Shown here: positions 25,929 to 34,055 of the stretch, in pieces | Layout: each line of letters begins with the position of its first letter | Position numbering within the stretch: the first letter of the stretch is position 1 | Origin: Peribacillus simplex | Lineage (GTDB): Bacteria; Bacillota; Bacilli; Bacillales; DSM-1321 | Direction of reading: 5' to 3' | Assembly: GCF_900156045.1 (NCBI RefSeq) | Contig: NZ_FTMX01000003.1 | Span: 186,001-250,000, forward strand | DNA: 64,000 bases | Made by a program: the position numbers and the translations under genes | Notes under the pieces: model-generated | The model's input: only the letters and a program-made list of their open reading frames with translations | The model's database searches: none | What the model was told of the DNA's origin: nothing

Positions 25929-26726
25929 TCAGTCATTCAATTGAATTCGTTCAGGGCATGTATAGATATTCAGTGAATCATTACGAATGAACCCGACAGT
26001 GGTGATTCCCAATCCTTCAGCCAACTCCAAAGCCAATTCGGTTGGAGCGGATTTCGAGAGGATCAGTTCACAGCCGATTTTCGCCACCTTCAAGAGAATT
26101 TCCGATGAAATCCGGCCGCTGAACACGATTGCTTTCCCTTCTATCGAAATACCATTTTTCAAGCAATGGCCATATATTTTGTCCAAGGCATTATGCCGTC
26201 CGATGTCCATCCTGCTTAATACGAGGCCATCGACATCGCATAAAGCGGCATTGTGGACCCCTCCTGTATTCTGGAAGGTGACAGCTGAATTTTGTAAATC
26301 CTTCATCAAGCGGAAGCAGTCATCGGGAGTCAATTTCACCGAAACATTATCCATTTTCTTGGCAGTCAATGCATCATTCACAAAGACGAACCCTTGTCTG
26401 CTCATTCCGCAGCATGATGTAATATACCGCTTATTTTGAAAGTCCTGGAAGTAGGGATTCACTTTATCTGTCTTCACATGAACGAAGCCTTCTTTTTCCT
26501 GGACCCAGATTTCTTTTATCTCATCATATCTTTTGATGATGCCTTCCGAAGCCAAATAACCAATCACCATATCCTCGATGTATTCAGGTGTACAAACCAT
26601 CGTGACGAATTCCTGGCCATTTATTTTGACAGTAACGGGATACTCCGTTACGATCGTATCTTCCGTCCGCTCGATGTTGCCTTTGGTTATCCGGATGATG
26701 TCCCTCTTGCTTTCAATCGCTTTCAT
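25929..26726 (-). CDS. fdhD: Formate dehydrogenase accessory sulfurtransferase FdhD
   Basis: A 265-residue protein that carries sulfur from a cysteine desulfurase to the molybdenum cofactor, needed for active formate dehydrogenase. Family features are EYPVTVKINGQEF near the start, TPEYIEDMVIGYLASEGII, the cysteine loop TSCCGMSRQG, TGGVHNAALCD, DIGRHNALDKIYG, and FSGRISSEILLKVAKIG. The loop has adjacent cysteines, whereas E. coli FdhD has a CxxC pair. I chose the ATG at 26726, because AAGGAG precedes it; a longer in-frame start has no such site. It follows the DUF2294 gene and is divergent from the formate dehydrogenase gene. Confidence 0.92.
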   Translation of the reverse strand: MKAIESKRDIIRITKGNIERTEDTIVTEYPVTVKINGQEFVTMVCTPEYIEDMVIGYLASEGIIKRYDEIKEIWVQEKEGFVHVKTDKVNPYFQDFQNKRYITSCCGMSRQGFVFVNDALTAKKMDNVSVKLTPDDCFRLMKDLQNSAVTFQNTGGVHNAALCDVDGLVLSRMDIGRHNALDKIYGHCLKNGISIEGKAIVFSGRISSEILLKVAKIGCELILSKSAPTELALELAEGLGITTVGFIRNDSLNIYTCPERIQLND

Positions 26727-26781
26727 GTTCCCACTCCTTTTACTATCCAGGAGCCAATTGACCACTATGCAAGGAACATGG

Positions 26782-27144
26782 TCAATGCCCGTTGAGTTTG
26801 TCCGCTATATCCTTATCAAATACAAATACGGAAATCGCTATGTTCTCCTTGATTTTGATATCTGAAAACAAATGGACCAGTTTTGCTCCAACCAGCTCTT
26901 CCATTCCATCAGGAGGACTCTCCGAATACACATCCTGAACCATTTTGGTTCGCGCTGAATGGACCATGTCCCTTCCTTCCTCCGATCTTGATATGAACAT
27001 TTCCGTAGGAGTCAAATTCCCATATAACGTAGAAACGGCCATATTTTCCACGAAAACCGTGTGTATGCGTTCTGGTCCTTTACCGAATAGTTCCTTGCGC
27101 AGCTTACGAATCATATCATTGAATTCATGGATAACTTTTGACAC
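26782..27144 (-). CDS. DUF2294-family protein (YrhF-like)
   Basis: A 120-residue cytoplasmic protein. The DUF2294 pattern is clear: FNDMIRKLRKELFGKGPERIHTVF, ENMAVSTLYGNLTPTE, then ARTKMVQDVY near the middle. Its biochemical role is unknown. It co-occurs with formate dehydrogenase genes (B. subtilis YrhF beside YrhE and YrhD), and here it lies between fdhD and the divergent formate dehydrogenase gene. The GTG at 27144 is preferred, because GGAGTGA lies seven bases upstream; the longer TTG frame would put that ribosome site inside the coding region. Confidence 0.85.
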   Translation of the reverse strand: MSKVIHEFNDMIRKLRKELFGKGPERIHTVFVENMAVSTLYGNLTPTEMFISRSEEGRDMVHSARTKMVQDVYSESPPDGMEELVGAKLVHLFSDIKIKENIAISVFVFDKDIADKLNGH

Positions 27145-27250
27145 CGTTACGTCACTCCAATTCAAGAAAAATTAAGTTCTCAATTTTCTTATCATAAATC
27201 AACGCGAAGAAAAACAAAAGGAATTTGGGAATGATAACCTCTTTCCAGGA

Positions 27251-27279
27251 TTGTTTCTTGTTAAAATTAAAGGTATAAT
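27251..27279 (+). promoter_or_regulatory. SigA-type promoter of the formate dehydrogenase leader
   Basis: TTGTTT (27251-27256), a 17-base spacer and a perfect TATAAT (27274-27279). Transcription would begin near 27286, leaving a leader of about 195 bases before the formate dehydrogenase start. Confidence 0.75.
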
Positions 27280-27285
27280 ATCAAT

Positions 27286-27448
27286 GAGGAAAGTTGGGAG
27301 CATAATAGTGTACTGTTGTGTCCTATCTTTTTTAAAAATTATCCATTATGGTATGGATTGGTATATTGGCAAGCTTTGCTATTAAACTATTCCACCATGA
27401 CCTACATTTCCGTTCAGAGCCGGAGGTGTGATCATGGTGGTTTTTTTT
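27286..27448 (+). ncRNA. Candidate cis-regulatory leader with terminator, upstream of formate dehydrogenase
   Basis: The leader ends in a long intrinsic terminator hairpin: CCACCATGA (27392-27400) pairs with TCATGGTGG (27432-27440), an inner nine-bp helix forms (ACATTTCCG with CGGAGGTGT, with G-U pairs), and eight T's follow. The gene starts only 32 bases later. Upstream, ATGGT at 27348-27352 repeats the right arm and could pair with the left arm ACCAT to prevent the terminator. This fits an attenuator or riboswitch. A molybdenum-cofactor sensor is a natural guess from the gene it controls, but I cannot confirm a known RNA family by eye. Confidence 0.55.
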
Positions 27449-27479
27449 CGTGTTTTTGGCTATAAAAGGGGGAAATATA

Positions 27480-30419
27480 ATGAGCGATTCAAACATCACC
27501 ATCAAAATCAATGGGAAGGATTATACCGCTAATGAAGGAGCGACAATACTGGAGGTCATCAACCAAAATGAGATAGCTCATCCACAGATTTGTTATGTTC
27601 CTGAAGTGGATCCGATCCAAACATGCGACACATGCATCGTCGAAGTAAATGGGGAACTCGTCCGATCATGTTCAACAAAAGCAGCGGGCGGCATGGATAT
27701 AGCCTTGGACTCAAGCAAGGCAAAAGCAGCCCAAACCGAAGCCATGGACCGGATCCTGGAAAACCATTCTTTATACTGTACTGTATGTGATAATAATAAC
27801 GGAAATTGCAAACTGCATAACACAGCGGAATTAATGGAAATCGAACACCAAAAATATCCTTACACACCGAAAGTGGAATTGGGTGCCGTCGATATGTCCC
27901 ATCCATTTTACCGTTATGATGCCAATCAATGCATCGCATGCGGGCAATGTGTCGAAGTCTGCCAAAACCTTCAGGTCAACGAGACGCTGTCCATCGACTG
28001 GGAAGCGGAACGCCCCCGTGTAATCTGGGATGAAGGAACGGAAATCAATAACTCATCTTGTGTAGGCTGCGGACAGTGTGTAACCATTTGTCCATGTAAT
28101 GCATTAATGGAAAAATCGATGCTGGGTGAGGCTGGCTTCATGTCAGGTTTGAAAAACGATATGCTTGAACCAATGATTGACCTTGTCAAAGAAGTGGAAC
28201 CTGGATACAGCGGGATTTTTGCCATTTCGGAGATTGAAGCGGCAATGCGTGATACACGGACGAAGAAGACAAAAACGGTCTGTACGTTCTGTGGGGTGGG
28301 ATGCACATTTGAAGTCTGGACAAAAGGCCGTAAAATCCTTAAAGTCCAACCTACTCATGAAGCACCCGTCAATGCGATATCCACATGTGTCAAAGGGAAA
28401 TTCGGCTGGGACTTCGTAAACTCGGAAAAACGTTTGACCAAGCCCCTGATTCGGAAAAATGGTAGATTCGTTGAATCAAGCTGGGATGAAGCACTTGATT
28501 TGGTTGCAACCAGACTTGGTTCGATCAAACAGCAATATGGCGGAAATTCAGTAGGCTTCATTTCCTCATCAAAGATCACGAATGAAGAAAACTATGTGAT
28601 TCAAAAACTGGCACGGCAAATGTTCGAAACGAATAACGTCGACAATTGCTCGCGTTACTGTCAATCCCCGGCAACAGACGGACTGTTCCGTACAGTCGGC
28701 ATGGGCGGTGATGCTGGTACGATTAAAGATATCGCCGCAGCAGGTCTTGTCATCATCGTTGGGGCTAACCCTGCAGAAGGTCATCCCGTATTGGCGACAC
28801 GCGTAAAACGGGCACACAAGCTTCACGGACAAAAACTGATCGTAGCAGACATCCGCAAAAACGAAATGGCCGAGCGCTCCGACATCCACATCAGTCCAAA
28901 ACAAGGAACAGACCAAGTTTGGTTGATGGCGGTTACAAAATATATGATCGATCAAGGCTGGCATGATCAAGAATTCATCAATGAAAATGTTAACTTCTTC
29001 GAAGATTATAAAGAGGTACTTGAAAAATACACCCTGGAATATGCCGAAACACACACAGGCATTTCCAGAGAAACATTGATCCAAATAGCTGAGACCATTC
29101 GCGATGCAGACGGAACATGCATTCTATGGGGAATGGGCGTTACACAAAACACCGGTGCTTCCGATACTTCGGCGGCAATTTCCAACTTGCTATTGGCTAC
29201 GGGTAACTACCGTCGTCCAGGAGCGGGAGCTTATCCGCTTCGCGGCCATAACAATGTACAGGGCGCTTGCGATATGGGTACCCTGCCAACATGGCTTCCA
29301 GGATATCAGCATGTTACCGATGACGTGGCACGTGCTAAATTCGAAAAAGCTTATGGAGTGAAAATTGATGGCAAACCAGGCTTGAACAATATTGAAATGC
29401 TTAAAGCGATAGAAAAAGGCGACATGAAGGCCATGTATCTTGTCGGAGAAGATATGGCACTTGTCGATGCGGATGCAAACCATGTTGATAAAGTGTTATC
29501 CGGATTGGATTTCTTTGTTGTCCAGGATATTTTCCTTTCAAGGACAGCCCAATATGCCGACGTGGTATTGCCCGGATCTCCATCTCTTGAAAAAGACGGA
29601 ACGTTCACCAATACGGAGCGCCGTGTACAGCGTTTATATAAAGCCCTTCCCACTATGGGAGATTCCAAAGCGGACTGGGAAATCACTCAAGAGATCGCCA
29701 ACCGCTTAGGTGCAAATTGGAACTACACACATCCTAGTGAAATCTATGAAGAAATGGCAAGCTTATCACCGATATTCAGCCAAGCGAATTACGAGGTGCT
29801 GGAAGGATGGAACAGCTTCCTCTGGGGAAGCCATGATGGATCAAACACGCCGCTTCTTTATGTGGATGGCTTCAACTTCCCTGATAAGAAAGCTCGCTTT
29901 GCACTGGCTGACTGGGTGGAACCTCATAAATTCCCGGAAGAATATGACCTTCATATCAATAATGGACGCATGCTGGAGCATTTCCATGAAGGCAATATGA
30001 CGAACAAATCCAATGGAATCCAATCGAAAGTACCTGATATTTTCGTTGAGGTATCACCAGAACTTGCCAAAGAACGTAAAGTCGGTGATGGCGGACTCGT
30101 TCGCTTAGTGTCTCCATTCGGGGCAGTTAAATTAAAAGCCCTGATCACAGACCGCGTGAAAAATAATGAGCTGTTTTTACCGATGAACTCAGTCGACAAA
30201 GACTCTGCCATCAACTTCCTGACTGGTCCTATCTATGATCAACGCACAAGCACGCCTGCCTACAAACAGACGATGGTCCGCATGGAAGTATTAAGCGCAA
30301 GCGGGGACATCCCATTACCGGGTACCAATCCAAGGAACAAAAAACGTCATCCTCAAAATGGTGTCGAGGTTGAACGTAAGTGGGCCCGTCCAGGGTATGT
30401 TCACTTAACGGATAAATAA
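27480..30419 (+). CDS. Formate dehydrogenase alpha subunit, molybdopterin-dependent (YrhE/YjgC type)
   Basis: A 979-residue cytoplasmic molybdoenzyme. The N-terminal 2Fe-2S domain has cysteines in CYVPEVDPIQTCDTC and VRSC, followed by a NuoG-like Cys-His cluster (LYCTVCDNNNGNCKLH), two 4Fe-4S motifs (CIACGQCVEVCQ; CVGCGQCVTICPCN) and the cluster of the catalytic domain (CTFCGVGC). The molybdopterin domains follow. The molybdenum-ligand position is Cys394 in NCSRYCQSP: Cys replaces selenocysteine, and Gln395 stands where E. coli FdhF has His141. The start is the ATG at 27480 with AAAGGGGG ahead; an in-frame ATG at 27450 lies in the terminator region. DUF1641 follows immediately. Probable reaction: formate to CO2, feeding electrons to an unidentified acceptor. 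Confidence 0.92.
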   Translation: MSDSNITIKINGKDYTANEGATILEVINQNEIAHPQICYVPEVDPIQTCDTCIVEVNGELVRSCSTKAAGGMDIALDSSKAKAAQTEAMDRILENHSLYCTVCDNNNGNCKLHNTAELMEIEHQKYPYTPKVELGAVDMSHPFYRYDANQCIACGQCVEVCQNLQVNETLSIDWEAERPRVIWDEGTEINNSSCVGCGQCVTICPCNALMEKSMLGEAGFMSGLKNDMLEPMIDLVKEVEPGYSGIFAISEIEAAMRDTRTKKTKTVCTFCGVGCTFEVWTKGRKILKVQPTHEAPVNAISTCVKGKFGWDFVNSEKRLTKPLIRKNGRFVESSWDEALDLVATRLGSIKQQYGGNSVGFISSSKITNEENYVIQKLARQMFETNNVDNCSRYCQSPATDGLFRTVGMGGDAGTIKDIAAAGLVIIVGANPAEGHPVLATRVKRAHKLHGQKLIVADIRKNEMAERSDIHISPKQGTDQVWLMAVTKYMIDQGWHDQEFINENVNFFEDYKEVLEKYTLEYAETHTGISRETLIQIAETIRDADGTCILWGMGVTQNTGASDTSAAISNLLLATGNYRRPGAGAYPLRGHNNVQGACDMGTLPTWLPGYQHVTDDVARAKFEKAYGVKIDGKPGLNNIEMLKAIEKGDMKAMYLVGEDMALVDADANHVDKVLSGLDFFVVQDIFLSRTAQYADVVLPGSPSLEKDGTFTNTERRVQRLYKALPTMGDSKADWEITQEIANRLGANWNYTHPSEIYEEMASLSPIFSQANYEVLEGWNSFLWGSHDGSNTPLLYVDGFNFPDKKARFALADWVEPHKFPEEYDLHINNGRMLEHFHEGNMTNKSNGIQSKVPDIFVEVSPELAKERKVGDGGLVRLVSPFGAVKLKALITDRVKNNELFLPMNSVDKDSAINFLTGPIYDQRTSTPAYKQTMVRMEVLSASGDIPLPGTNPRNKKRHPQNGVEVERKWARPGYVHLTDK

Positions 30420-30437
30420 ACAAGGAGGGTGAAGATC

Positions 30438-30914
30438 ATGGCAGCTCCTATTACGGAAATCCATAATCCCATTACTGAGGAAGAAATAAAGCTACAAAAA
30501 CTCGATGAACTGAAAACGCTGATCACCGATAATGAAGATGCATTGAACAATATGTTTAAAATCGTCAATGAACTGAATGACACGGGAGTATTCGAAGCCG
30601 CGACCTCCATGCTTCAAGGAAAAGAACAAATCGCGAAAATCGCTCTTCAACAAATCACAAGGCAACCTGTCACAAACCTGATTAATACCCTAATGGGGGC
30701 AACAGGAGCCCTGATGAACGCCGATGCCGCACAATCCACGAAACTGCTAAACAGTGCACTTGCAGGAATCGATGAAGGAAACAAATTCCTTCAGGCCGAT
30801 AAGAAGATCGGAGTTTTGGATTTAATGAAAACATTGAATGATCCAGACATAAACCGGGCAATCGGCTTTGGCGTCCACTTCCTAAAGGGAATGGGCAAGG
30901 AATTAAAAGAATAG
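30438..30914 (+). CDS. DUF1641 protein, formate dehydrogenase partner (YrhD/YjgD-like)
   Basis: A 158-residue helical cytoplasmic protein of the DUF1641 family. The conserved middle NELNDTGVFEAATSMLQGKEQIAKIALQ and the C-terminal GVLDLMKTLNDPDINRAIGFGVHFLKGMGKEL are visible. It is paired with formate dehydrogenase alpha in Bacillus (yrhE-yrhD, yjgC-yjgD) and is therefore probably an accessory or small subunit; no catalytic motif is present. The ATG at 30438 lies eight bases after AAGGAGG; a GTG at 30429 falls within that site. It is 18 bases after the FDH stop and followed by a terminator. Confidence 0.88.
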   Translation: MAAPITEIHNPITEEEIKLQKLDELKTLITDNEDALNNMFKIVNELNDTGVFEAATSMLQGKEQIAKIALQQITRQPVTNLINTLMGATGALMNADAAQSTKLLNSALAGIDEGNKFLQADKKIGVLDLMKTLNDPDINRAIGFGVHFLKGMGKELKE

Positions 30915-30923
30915 AATCGGAAC

Positions 30924-30960
30924 AAAGACTCAAGAGAAGCTTCTTTTGAGTCTTTTTTTA
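30924..30960 (+). terminator. Intrinsic terminator of the formate dehydrogenase operon
   Basis: Stem AAAGACTCAA with TTGAGTCTTT plus inner GAGAA/TTCTT pairing and a long T-run. Confidence 0.9.
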
Positions 30961-31019
30961 TCATGTTTGACGATATTGATGCAAAATTCCAGGAAAATGC
31001 TGATGTACATAGGGCCAAA

Positions 31020-31988
31020 TCACTCATCAAAATACAGGCTGTACACCCTCCCCTTATTCGAACCACTGCTTGTCAGATTCAATGACTGCAAGATCCTCGT
31101 TGCACTGGATGCAGAGGAAATGTTTAAAAAATCCCTCAACTGCCGATTCGTTATGGTCGATCCTAATAGATAAAAATAATCTCGTAACGCCGGGATATGA
31201 GCTTTTTTACTGGATAGTTGGCATTGATGACAAATCCATGTGCCATGCTTTCTATATAACTGATTCCCCTTGCAATTCTCACATATCACTCCCTTGATAA
31301 GTTCCTCTTCGGTAAGGTTGTATCGATCAAGAATGGAAAAGTCTGCATCGATGTGGTGTTTATTCATTACGCGAACTGCTTTTTTCAAATCTTTTTCACT
31401 AAAAATGGAGTCTGTTATGGAGTCTTCCATTTGACTAATTTTATAAGGAAGTGCATCGCGATGGATAACTTTATAGTGGAGTTTATGGTTACCAGGAGCT
31501 GTACGGATGATTGTTTGGGGATTGCTGATGACAATTAAAGAAAGGATGGGAAGTGAGGGAAAACCATTTTTCAAGAACCAATTGGTTAACTGTGATTCTT
31601 GGCGGCTGACTTGTATGATGGGATCTGGAAATGCCGTTTCTTTTCCTTCTATCGTTCGAATGAGCTGGTTGAAATGCGAATCAAAATAGATTGCCCCTGC
31701 AATGTTCTTCACTTCAATAATAAGCGCATATTTCTTGGAGATTAATAAGGTATCCAGTTGAAAAAATCGGGATTGATCCTGCAGCCTTAAATCGTGGAGG
31801 ATGTAATAGCTTTTCGGTTCAAGAAAGCTTAATGGAAAATCAATGGAACATTCCCCTTTATGGCCCGCTTCCCTTTTTTTGAGATCGTTCATAATTAAGG
31901 GGAGTATGGGGTGATTCGGAGGAAGCCTGTACGCTAATGCACTTAATTTGCGGATGGCAAGAGGAACTTTTCGCTTTTTTACAATCAA
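31020..31988 (-). CDS. NERD-domain protein with C-terminal zinc ribbon
   Basis: A 322-residue protein. The NERD (nuclease-related) domain spans roughly residues 35-145 in this numbering: KGECSIDFPLSF, then FFQLDTLLISKKYALIIEVKN, which carries the D...E-x-K catalytic-type triad of the PD-(D/E)XK superfamily. A zinc ribbon (CENCKG ... CHQC) and a C-terminal helical segment, possibly DNA-binding (NRQLRDFLNISSASSATRIL), follow. The TTG at 31988 is chosen: TTGGAG lies about eight bases before it. Related proteins are common and functionally undefined in Bacillus; DNA processing is only an inference. It is convergent with the formate dehydrogenase operon. Confidence 0.82.
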   Translation of the reverse strand: MIVKKRKVPLAIRKLSALAYRLPPNHPILPLIMNDLKKREAGHKGECSIDFPLSFLEPKSYYILHDLRLQDQSRFFQLDTLLISKKYALIIEVKNIAGAIYFDSHFNQLIRTIEGKETAFPDPIIQVSRQESQLTNWFLKNGFPSLPILSLIVISNPQTIIRTAPGNHKLHYKVIHRDALPYKISQMEDSITDSIFSEKDLKKAVRVMNKHHIDADFSILDRYNLTEEELIKGVICENCKGNQLYRKHGTWICHQCQLSSKKAHIPALRDYFYLLGSTITNRQLRDFLNISSASSATRILQSLNLTSSGSNKGRVYSLYFDE

Positions 31989-32068
31989 TTTAATCGCTCC
32001 AATCTTGGTTTCTTCCAAAGGATTCTACAGCAGCAGGGAATATTCCTTTAAATGATGGCGATTGTACA

Positions 32069-32161
32069 ATTTATCTGCGAAATTGGGAATATATCTTCAA
32101 AAATGGAGATATATCAGCGAAAACTCCTGATTTATCTGCGAATTATACGATTTATCGATTT
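32069..32161. repeat. Short degenerate repeat array, ATTTATCTGCGAA type
   Basis: Five related units at about 20-base steps: ATTTATCTGCGAAA (from 32069), ATATATCTTCAAAA (from 32090), ATATATCAGCGAAA (from 32110), ATTTATCTGCGAAT (from 32130), ATTTATCGATTTTT (from 32149). They fill the region upstream of the NERD gene and end near the terminator of the Lrp gene. Confidence 0.6.
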
Positions 32162-32185
32162 TTCGACAAAAACAACTAAAATTTA

Positions 32186-32225
32186 GCAAAAAAAAGCCTT
32201 ACTTCACAGAAATTGTAGTAAGGCT
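32186..32225 (-). terminator. Intrinsic terminator of the Lrp gene
   Basis: Nine-bp stem AGCCTTACT (32195-32203) with AGTAAGGCT (32217-32225) and a T-run on the minus strand. Confidence 0.87.
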
Positions 32226-32263
32226 CTGACTATTTAAAATGTTACCTCCAAAAAAAAGAAACC

Positions 32264-32695
32264 TTATTTTAACTTTCCTATTGATAGGTTAACACGATAA
32301 TTCCCGTACTTTAATAGCCGTCCTAGAAAGTTATCCAATTCTTCATTGGAAGCAAAATGCGTTTTTAATAAATAACATCCCTCACCACTTACACGATGTA
32401 CTTCAGAAATTCCTTCTTCTTCTTGAAAGAAATCCATAAACTCTTGATGATTAGCTGTAGTTACGAACAAAGTAACAAATGCAGTCACGATTTGTCCTAA
32501 TTTGATTCGGCTTATTGCGATTGTATATTGTTCAATAATCCCTAAATCCTCTAATCTTCGAATTCGATTTCCTACAGCCTGCCCCGTCATATGTATTTTT
32601 TGACCAAGTTCTTTCCATTGTATTCTTGAGTTTTCTCCTAATAATTTCAGTATCTCAAAATCTGTTTGATCAATGATATAAACCAATCCTTTCAT
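32264..32695 (-). CDS. Lrp/AsnC-family transcriptional regulator
   Basis: A 143-residue regulator with an N-terminal helix-turn-helix (ILKLLGENSRIQWKELGQKIHMTGQAVGNRIRRLEDLGII across residues about 15-53) and a C-terminal RAM-type domain (VTAFVTLFVTTANHQEF, then SEVHRVSGEGCYLLKTHF). It is divergent from the carbonic anhydrase-cyanase genes, with 166 bases between, so it probably controls them and itself; cyanate or an amino acid are possible effectors. No good ribosome site stands before the ATG at 32695; AAAGGA lies just after it, so the true start may be a few codons later. AT-rich, unlike the neighbours to either side of the block. Confidence 0.87.
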   Translation of the reverse strand: MKGLVYIIDQTDFEILKLLGENSRIQWKELGQKIHMTGQAVGNRIRRLEDLGIIEQYTIAISRIKLGQIVTAFVTLFVTTANHQEFMDFFQEEEGISEVHRVSGEGCYLLKTHFASNEELDNFLGRLLKYGNYRVNLSIGKLK

Positions 32696-32861
32696 CGTGA
32701 AAGCAGAAAGCCAGAAAGTGTTTCGCCAACTTATTCTGCTTATTGATACAATTCACTATACTTAGTTTACCCTCTTACACCACAATATTTTTCAGTTATA
32801 TTCACCTATAACATAGAGGACGCAACAAAAAATACATCTAGATTTAAAGGAGGTTACAAAT

Positions 32862-33434
32862 ATGTTATTACAAGAAATTTTATCGTACAATGAACAATTT
32901 GTACAAAACAAGGAATACATGCCATATGAAGCAACAAAAATGCCGCAAAAACGTATGGTTGTTGTCTCTTGCATGGATGCTCGCTTAATTGAGCTACTTC
33001 CAAAAGCTTTAGATTTGCACAATGGTGATGCAAAAATCATCAAAAATGCAGGTGGTACGATTACCGATGCCTTCGGTAGTATCATGCGAAGTGTTGTAAC
33101 AGCTGTATATGAATTAAATGCAGATGAAATTTATATTATTGGACACCATGCATGTGGTATGAGCCAAAGTAATCCAAAAGGAACACTTAAAAAAATATTA
33201 GATCGTGGAGTATCTTCACCAGAAATTTTATCAGCTATTGAATATGCTGGAATTGACCTTGAAAAGTGGTTATTTGGATTTGATAATGTCGAAGATTCAA
33301 TTCAAGCAAATATTGATTTAGTGAAAAATCATCCATTTATTCCAAAAGACGTTCCTGTACACGGTTTAGCTATTGATCCTCACACAGGTAAGCTAGATTT
33401 GTTAGTTGATGGATATAAAGCATTAATGGTCTGA
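32862..33434 (+). CDS. Beta-class carbonic anhydrase-like protein
   Basis: A 190-residue cytoplasmic zinc enzyme. Zinc ligands Cys37, His95 and Cys98 (SCMDAR; GHHACGM) and the Asp39-Arg41 dyad are present, with GTITDAFGSIMRSVVTAVYEL between them. Next to cyanase it would supply bicarbonate, the co-substrate of cyanate hydrolysis, or recapture the CO2 produced, as CynT does beside CynS in E. coli. This protein is of the shorter YtiB-like type, not the CynT type. It has an excellent AAAGGAGG ribosome site and is 42 bases before cynS. Confidence 0.92.
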   Translation: MLLQEILSYNEQFVQNKEYMPYEATKMPQKRMVVVSCMDARLIELLPKALDLHNGDAKIIKNAGGTITDAFGSIMRSVVTAVYELNADEIYIIGHHACGMSQSNPKGTLKKILDRGVSSPEILSAIEYAGIDLEKWLFGFDNVEDSIQANIDLVKNHPFIPKDVPVHGLAIDPHTGKLDLLVDGYKALMV

Positions 33435-33476
33435 AAAATTAATTATTATTACTCAAATGGAAGGAAGTTATTAGAT

Positions 33477-33926
33477 ATGAATAGAAAAGAAGCTACGCAA
33501 AAAATTATGGAAGCAAAACTTGCAAAAGGTTTAACATGGGAAGAAATTTCAAAGTTAAGTGAAAACTCTGAAACTTGGGTTGTAACAGCATTATTGGGAC
33601 AAGCTACAATGACACGTCCAGAAGCGGAAAAAATGGCCGCACTACTAGAGTTAGATGAAGAAGTAGTTCAAGCATTAACGGTAATTCCACATAGAGGTGA
33701 AGTAATGCAAATGCCTCCTACTGACCCAATCTTATATCGATTATATGAAATGTTATTAGTGTACGGACCAACCATTAAAGAATTAATTCAAGAAAAAGTT
33801 GGCGAAGGCATTATGAGTGCAATCAATTTCGAACTAGGTGTGGACAAAGAAGAAGATCCAAATGGCGGTGACCCTCGTGTAGTCCTTACACTTAACGGAA
33901 AATTTTTACCTTATCGCAGATGGTAA
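33477..33926 (+). CDS. cynS: Cyanate hydratase (cyanase)
   Basis: A 149-residue enzyme that converts cyanate and bicarbonate to ammonia and CO2, usually as a decamer. The catalytic residues align with E. coli Arg96, Glu99 and Ser122 as Arg88, Glu91 (LYRLYEML) and Ser114 (GIMSAINFEL). The N-terminal helical domain resembles a lambda repressor-like fold (LTWEEISKLSENSETWVVTALLGQ). The C terminus GKFLPYRRW is typical. It follows the carbonic anhydrase gene in one operon and precedes a terminator hairpin. Confidence 0.96.
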   Translation: MNRKEATQKIMEAKLAKGLTWEEISKLSENSETWVVTALLGQATMTRPEAEKMAALLELDEEVVQALTVIPHRGEVMQMPPTDPILYRLYEMLLVYGPTIKELIQEKVGEGIMSAINFELGVDKEEDPNGGDPRVVLTLNGKFLPYRRW

Positions 33927-33974
33927 TCGATTATAATAATCTATCTATATAATTGAAATAATTTTATAGACCTT

Positions 33975-34021
33975 AAAAATCCATCCTTTTTAATCTAACT
34001 GTATAGAAAGGATGGATTTTT
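33975..34021 (+). terminator. Intrinsic terminator or attenuator between cynS and the permease
   Basis: Fifteen-bp stem AAAAATCCATCCTTT (33975-33989) with AAAGGATGGATTTTT (34007-34021). It would end the cynS transcript; the permease begins 35 bases later, so it needs its own promoter or readthrough. Confidence 0.8.
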
Positions 34022-34055
34022 CCTATGAGAATCTTTTTCGGCAAAGGAGAATAAT

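Noticed and set aside
28569..29084. Antisense open frame of 171 codons within the formate dehydrogenase gene
   Set aside because: It is fully covered by the strongly supported molybdoenzyme gene on the other strand; a codon-bias shadow.
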